Shown in pieces: positions 20,222 through 24,511 of a DNA stretch of 24,511 nt (its first letter is position 1; each line of letters opens with the position of its first letter). The stretch spans positions 1,335,168 through 1,359,678 of the forward strand of contig NW_004797349.1 in NCBI RefSeq assembly GCF_000002075.1, in the 5' to 3' direction. Origin of the DNA: Aplysia californica. Its lineage: Eukaryota > Mollusca > Gastropoda > Aplysiida > Aplysiidae. The position numbers and the translations under genes are program-made. The notes beneath the pieces were generated by a model that saw only the letters and a program-made list of their open reading frames with translations, ran no database searches and was not told the DNA's origin.

Positions 20222-20393
20222 TTAGTTAAACAACAAATCGTTATAATTGTTGAGTAGGCTGACAACACTGGTGGTATAGTTTGTGCAGGTGCGGACAACT
20301 TTAACTCGATCAGCTCGCTCGAAATTTGACTTGACCATTTCGTAATACTCCCCGTCGCTCAGCGTGAATGACTTCAGGGAAGGACATCTCAAT
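20222..20393 (-). CDS. Conserved protein, final exon (C-terminus)
   Basis: Minus-strand terminal coding exon. The acceptor is ttctttccccag and the first base (20393) completes an Arg codon split with the exon at 21006-21185. The frame reads RLRCPSLKSFTLSDGEYYEM, then VKSNFERADRVKVVRTCTNY, then TTSVVSLLNNYNDLLFN and stop TAA at 20222-20224. The RCPSLKSFTLSDG piece looks like the last repeat of a leucine-rich-repeat domain of the F-box (FBXL/AMN1) style. The following FERADR...VVRT...YNDLLFN tail looks strongly conserved in type, but I cannot attach a confident name. Coding status is supported by exact splice-phase agreement with the preceding exon; the LRR/F-box assignment is inference. Confidence 0.8.
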
Positions 20394-21005
20394 CTGGGGA
20401 AAGAAAAATAAATTACTATAGGCCTACTATTTTCATAGGTGAGGATTTTAAGTACCCCAGATTTCAAATTATTGTATTGTTCATTTGATAAGTCTCAAGC
20501 CTTCTTTCGTGAGGTATTTTACACATTCCCCTTAAGCATGTTGAGTCATTTTGAGTGACGTCTTGAAATACATGTACTTATTTAGAGAAATGAAAAAAGA
20601 ATGAAAATAGAAAAGTCACGGATGAGAACCCAGTTAATGCACCGACAAAAAAAAGCCTTCTTTAAAAAGTAGGCCTAATCAATGGGAGACACATTTTTCA
20701 ATTCCTTGAAAAAAATTGAAAAATAATCTTTGACGGCTTTGGAGTAAGAAAATCATTGACACCTGCCCAATTTTCTCCTCACAACAACCAAAACGAAAAA
20801 AATGGGGAAGCTCAAACTGAACGACGAAGAAGCCAAACTGGGAAAACAAAATTAACACTTCAATTCTGGAGATCAATTACCGTCAGGAAAAAAAGGTATC
20901 CCAAACAAGGTTTTGGGGGTAGTTAGCTATTAGGGCTTTATTAAGCACTCCTTTCACATAAAGGCTTCTTTAACCAAGAACGGGAAAAAACTGCAACCTT
21001 CTTAC
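20394..21005 (-). other. Last intron of the minus-strand conserved gene
   Basis: 612-nt GT-AG intron (gtaagaag ... tttccccag on the minus strand), phase 2. AT-rich, no repeat recognised. Confidence 0.8.
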
Positions 21006-21185
21006 CTAACATGGTCAATAAACTTGTTGCTCTTGTCACTGAAGCGAATAGTGTCCGGGTCCCACTGGATCTCACAGCGCTCCAGCTTGGGGCAGTGTTG
21101 GGCAAACGCCTCCACAATCTGATCCACATGAACACGAGACTGCATTTTCAGGAACCAGCCGTTTGCAGTTCCCAGGACACAGATT
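21006..21185 (-). CDS. Conserved protein, penultimate exon (5' part outside what I can find)
   Basis: 180-nt exon on the minus strand with acceptor ttttccttccag and donor gtaagaag. The first base ends a codon begun in an upstream exon, then 59 codons follow, then two bases that pair with 20393. It reads ICVLGTANGWFLKMQSRVHV, DQIVEAFAQHCPKLERCEIQ and WDPDTIRFSDKSNKFIDHV. The IVEAFAQHCPKLERCEI block has the spacing of a CPKL-type leucine-rich repeat, as found in F-box/LRR proteins. Together with the last exon it gives 116 residues of a C-terminus. The upstream exon or exons were not found between 21186 and 24511, so the gene probably continues past the right edge. The plus-strand frame over the same bases is a shadow. 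Confidence 0.8.
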
Positions 21186-21364
21186 CTGGAAGGAAAAAAA
21201 TAGGCGAAAGTCTTATTACTGTGGTCTCACACCTTATTCCTATATGCCTTTTTCTCCCTGGAAAAGCCACAATATCAAGTACAGGACGAGGGCATAGGAT
21301 GTTTGCTTTGCTTCCAGCAGTTCCAAGCGAAATGAGTCACCATCTGTTTCTGACACTTGCCCAG

Positions 21365-21631
21365 GAACAATAGTGCTATTAGACTAAGAACACAACACAC
21401 ATTACTCTTACAACATATGTAAAGATGTTTTAAGCTACTAACTACAATCACCAAAATGCCAGTGTGGAGAAGCAGACCAAACTGTGGAACACATTCTTCA
21501 GCAGTGCAGGACACACATGGCCCTAATACAGCAATAACATGGCCAACCTCACTGATACTACAAGAGAAGCTGTATGGGCTGACAGAAGAAATAAGCAGGG
21601 CAGCACAATATATGACAGATACTAGACTTTA
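21365..21631 (+). mobile_element. Decayed LINE C-terminus
   Basis: Pieces of plus-strand frames match the end of a non-LTR element ORF. A stretch near 21365-21410 resembles the RLRTxHNRLxxH motif. Then CQCGEADQTVEHILQQCRTH follows, a Cys/His cluster usual near the C-terminus of these elements. In a shifted frame TWPTSLILQEKLYGLTEEIS and AAQYMTDTRL run to TAA. A 2-nt insertion (CAGCAATAACATGG where CAGCAA-ACATGG is expected) shifts the frame, and more lesions lie upstream. It sits upstream of the minus-strand exon at 21006-21185, in antisense to it, most likely inside an intron. Confidence 0.65.
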
Positions 21632-22869
21632 AGTGTACTGCAATCGAGAAAAAGAAAGAAGACGGATTTGTTGATCAAGAACGTGCACATACAAGAGATA
21701 AATATACAGAAAAAAAATTGATTCCGCCCTGCCATTATGATTTAAGTAACACCAAGCTTTTATCCAGAGTGCTGTTAGCTGGAGACGACTGTATTGCAAA
21801 AGTACAGCAATATAACTGGCAAGTGACACTTTTAAACTAAACTATAAGGACAGATTTGGTTATACTTTGAAAAGTGAAGGGATGAAAAAAATGCAAATAA
21901 AACGAGGAACATAATAAACTATGGAGACATCCTATTATTTGTACTGCTTTATTTGTTTCGTCAAATCAATTGGCTCCTACTGTTTGGCCTTTCGTCCACC
22001 CATGCCCCCCCCCCCAACTCCACCCCACGATCACATTACATGTATTATTATTAGGATAAATAATCATGACTGTAAACAAACATCTCTTTGTAATCATAGT
22101 AAGAAATAGCTTTGTTTTACATCCTCACTTATTTACAACTCAGTCAGATGGAAATCTATTCTTGACTCATCTTCAACATCTCAATTTCTTTTTCCTTACA
22201 CAAACATTTACCACTGATACAAATCATTATTAATATTTGATCACGTGTCTTAAGAATGAGTGCAGAAAGTTACAGCTAAAAAATCCATTAAAAACCTTCC
22301 GATCCTTTACATCTATTATAGTCAAATATTCCATCCCTCAAAACCTACAGCAATGATTTTTAGAGCTGTTTCCTTGTTCTGTGCTTGTTTTGCTTCTATT
22401 AATTTCTTATCTTGTTACTCTTTGTATTTTATTTTATTTTATATTATTTTTGTTCATTTTATTTTAGTATTTGGTAGACATAGAAAGATACGTGGCGAGG
22501 GGGGGGGGGGTATAACTGTTTACTGTTTCCTTATTCTGAACTGGAGTCAAAGTCTGGAACTAAAAATTCTAGATCAAGTCCGATAATTCAGAACGGGAAG
22601 AATTTTTAAAAAACCCGATCCACAGCTGTAAGCAGAAGCAAAACGCAGGTGCAGCAGACCTCTTCTCTGCGTTTGTTTATAGCAAACAACGCCGCAGCCT
22701 AATCGAGTTGCTCGTCGCTAATCTTTATATCTTTATATCTTTATATTTAACTGTCACAGATTACATCACATCTACAAGCCTTCCTGTGATAAGCAACATG
22801 TTTTTTTATGTATCTCTTGCCACCCCTCCTCCTGTTCAAACCAAATACCCAGATGCCATTACTTTTCTT

Positions 22870-22874
<5 letters not shown>
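21632..22874. other. Intron or intergenic sequence upstream of the minus-strand gene
   Basis: AT-rich with no coding signal. It contains a run of 11 C (22005-22015), a run of 12 G (22499-22510) and three tandem copies of CTTTATAT (22723-22746). Confidence 0.6.

Positions 22875-22965
<91 letters not shown>
22875..22965 (+). repeat. Uninterrupted (TC)n microsatellite, 91 bp
   Basis: Pure TC dinucleotide repeat. Frames reading Ser-Leu repeats across it are artefacts. Long mirror-symmetric pyrimidine tracts like this can adopt triplex (H-DNA) structures and are prone to length change. Confidence 0.97.
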
Positions 22966-22966
<1 letters not shown>

Positions 22967-23466
22967 ATCGATCTATTTATTTATCCTATCTACCAATCTA
23001 TCTCTACCATAAGACCCATATAAAGCATGCGTTCGGTTGAGTAAAGAGAAGCACATCGACTCGATAACAGTAAAGTTATTTAGATTAGGGGAAAAGCAAG
23101 AGAGACTGATAGAAGCAACGGAAGTAAAGAAAAGAAGCAGGAGTATCACTAGCACCCTCCACCCACCCACGTACTAATGAGGGAAACATGGGCGTGCGGC
23201 ATATACTGCAGGGTGGTCTGCCCCTGTACTTTTAAATAAAAGAATCACGATTTTTAACTCTTAGTCTACGCAAGGCTATTCTACCTTCATATTCAGCCAA
23301 CTAACTCATCCAATTTTTCACTACACACATTCCCAAGAACCACGCCCCTATTTTACCTGTTTGCATAAAATAAACGCCACCTTGACTAGAAATGAATGCT
23401 GCGTGCAATAAACGTACAGTAAGATTTCAAGATGAAATAACTGGGGTTTCAAAGATCTCACTATTT
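22966..23466. other. Non-coding flank, nothing recognised
   Basis: Short TATC-like repeats just after the TC array, then unremarkable sequence up to the hAT-like element. Confidence 0.5.
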
Positions 23467-23595
23467 CTGTAAACTAGGCAGAGGGAAAAATACAGCCCGC
23501 GAGCCAGATGCGGTCTGCAGGCAATTTCTATCTGGCCCGCGAGTTGAACACGTCATTAATAATGAGAATACAATTGATAAATAATTTATACTGCA

Positions 23596-23623
23596 CGTCT
23601 TGAAAACTAAAATTAGTAATTTC
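23596..23623 (+). repeat. Target-site duplication of the nested LINE, left copy
   Basis: 28 bp identical to 24000-24027, with weaker similarity continuing about 12 bp further (both copies run on to CAGATGG). The copies flank a LINE 3' end, as target-primed reverse transcription would leave. Confidence 0.85.
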
Positions 23624-23999
23624 TCACACAGATGGTTACTGGGGATCAGATGGACAGACAGGGTCACCAATGTGGAAGTGTTAAGGAAAACAAGACAGAT
23701 CCCAGTCAGAGATGAAGTAGGAAGAAGGCGGTGGCAATGGATTGGACATACTCTCAGGAAGTGAGGCAGCTGCATAACAAAGAAAGTTTTGGATTGGAAA
23801 CCACAGGGTAAGAGATCTAGGGGAAGACCTCGTGGAACCTGGAGAAGAGTCACAGAAATCGATGTACAGAAAAGTGGGAAGACATGGAATGACATCAAGT
23901 GGCTAGCCCAGGATAGAGAAAGGTGAAAGGTGTTTGTCCGTGGCCTATACCCTGGTGCAGGGTGAGAAAGGCAATGAAGATGATGACACAGATGGTGTT
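23624..23999 (+). mobile_element. LINE (RTE-like) 3' end nested in the hAT-like element
   Basis: The plus-strand frame reads RWLLGIRWTDRVTNVEVLRK, then GRRRWQWIGHTLRK, then VLDWKPQGKRSRGRPRGTWR, VQKSGKTWNDIKWLAQDRER and VFVRGLYPGAG before TGA. This is the same C-terminal layout as the LINE at 9890-10405 (IRWxDRVTN, WIGHTLR, NPQGKR.RGRP) but a different subfamily. Two in-frame stops are visible, one after HTLRK and one after AQDRER (TGA where Trp is usual). The 3' end runs GGCAATGAAGATGATGACA, a short GATG-type tail. It is 5'-truncated, lacks the RT core, and has a 28-bp duplication on each side. Confidence 0.8.
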
Positions 24000-24027
24000 C
24001 GTCTTGAAAACTAAAATTAGTAATTTC
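24000..24027 (+). repeat. Target-site duplication of the nested LINE, right copy
   Basis: 28-bp exact copy of 23596-23623, directly after the short GATG tail region of the LINE. Confidence 0.85.
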
Positions 24028-24234
24028 CTGCCCAGATGGACGAAATAGACAACATTGTACAAATATATAATCTCATGAAATGCCAGAAAGTGACATGACA
24101 GTTTGTTGTAGTGTCAGTTTTATTTCAACCCATTTCACTCAATTTTCTTCTGATTTCGCCCGCTTAATCAAAGTCGCTTAATTAATCCGGCCCACGACTT
24201 CGACAGGCCTGACTTGCCCATACCTACAGTAAAC

Positions 24235-24511
24235 AACCGAGGAGATGCCGTGTGTCTTCTAAACCGGTGCATCGTACACAAAGGGTTAATCTGTTCTAGG
24301 CTAAAGGCGGCCATTACCCCACATAGCCTACTGACTCACCGTGAAAAAAATGGGGGAAAACAAACGCGAAAATAAACTTGACAGCAGGTAAAGGAAGCAG
24401 CGAAGGATACACGCTAGGGTAAGCTTTTAGTTTAAGCATATCGACTAGATAACGGTGATTTAGTGTTGATGAAAAGTGAATCATACAGATAGAAACGAGT
24501 GGGGGGGGGGA
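24235..24511. other. Right flank; possible splice donor on the minus strand
   Basis: No coding frame. A sequence reading CACGGTGAGTCAG on the minus strand near 24330-24342 would be a strong splice donor and could end a non-coding or upstream exon of the minus-strand gene, but this is the only evidence. A run of 10 G lies at 24501-24510. Confidence 0.25.

Larger units (their letters stand above)
23475..24226. mobile_element. hAT-like non-autonomous DNA transposon, interrupted by a LINE
   Basis: The left end TAGGCAGAGGGAAAAATACA followed by GCCCGCGAGCC, and the reverse complement of the right end TAGGTATGGGCAAGTCAGGC, are related. Both look like versions of the hAT terminal repeat TAGGGGTGGGCAAACTACGGCCCGCG. 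Flanks give an 8-bp duplication with one mismatch: CTGTAAAC at 23467-23474 and CAGTAAAC at 24227-24234, the duplication length expected of hAT elements. Repeated GGCCCGCGAG and CGGCCCACGA motifs near each end support the call. There is no transposase frame. About 0.4 kb of the interior is a later LINE insertion, leaving a host element of only about 350 bp. Confidence 0.6.

Noticed and set aside
22708-23040. Frames with long Ser-Leu repeats
   Set aside because: Direct translation of the (TC)n microsatellite.
23461-23898. 145-codon minus-strand open frame
   Set aside because: It is the antisense of the nested LINE, whose plus-strand translation matches known LINE C-termini.

Overview
This window looks like eukaryotic, invertebrate-type nuclear DNA. 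It has spliced genes with GT-AG introns, AT-rich intergenic sequence, long (TC)n and (TG)n microsatellites, many homopolymeric G runs, and remains of LINEs, tRNA-derived SINEs and DNA transposons. The repeat types and the ABHD8-like gene fit a mollusc best, possibly a gastropod, but this is an inference and no species can be named. I see no bacterial features, CRISPR, rRNA genes, LTR elements or virus-like elements.

Left part (about 2.5-8.6 kb, + strand): one complete protein-coding gene, an ABHD8-like alpha/beta-hydrolase. Four coding exons (2808-3889, 4638-4805, 7212-7419, 8334-8633) join in frame to 585 codons plus a TAG stop. The HGVGG oxyanion-type motif and the Ser/Asp/His triad (S359, D473, H501) are all present. 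A probable short 5' leader exon (2545-2587) splices on and creates a 12-codon upstream ORF. The third intron holds a roughly 0.7-kb DNA transposon remnant with terminal inverted repeats, a TTA duplication and half of a MADF domain, which points to PIF/Harbinger.

Middle (8.6-20.2 kb): intergenic sequence carrying a tRNA-derived SINE (9345-9530), a minus-strand LINE 3' end (9890-10405), a tRNA-like block (10635-10709), a pogo-like miniature element (12880-13052), a GC-richer unclassified repeat (13785-14290), and a pair of LINE 3' ends in opposite orientation that form a 220-bp, roughly 98 % identical inverted repeat (14705-14924 / 15452-15671). The second copy is flanked by direct repeats of about 65 bp. 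The rest is simple repeats and AT-rich sequence.

Right part (20.2-24.5 kb, minus strand): the last two coding exons (21006-21185 and 20222-20393) of a conserved gene whose 5' part lies further upstream, inside the intervening repeats or beyond the window. Its product resembles a leucine-rich-repeat, F-box-type C-terminus, but I cannot name it. Its upstream intron or flank holds a decayed LINE C-terminus (21365-21631), a 91-bp (TC)n array and a hAT-like element (23475-24226) that was itself interrupted by a LINE 3' end.

The two host genes are convergent (tail to tail) with about 11.6 kb of repeat-rich DNA between them, and nothing suggests they work together. I found no novel multi-gene system. 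The most notable observations concern transposon structure (nested insertion, foldback LINE pair, captured MADF exon) and the upstream ORF of the ABHD8-like gene.
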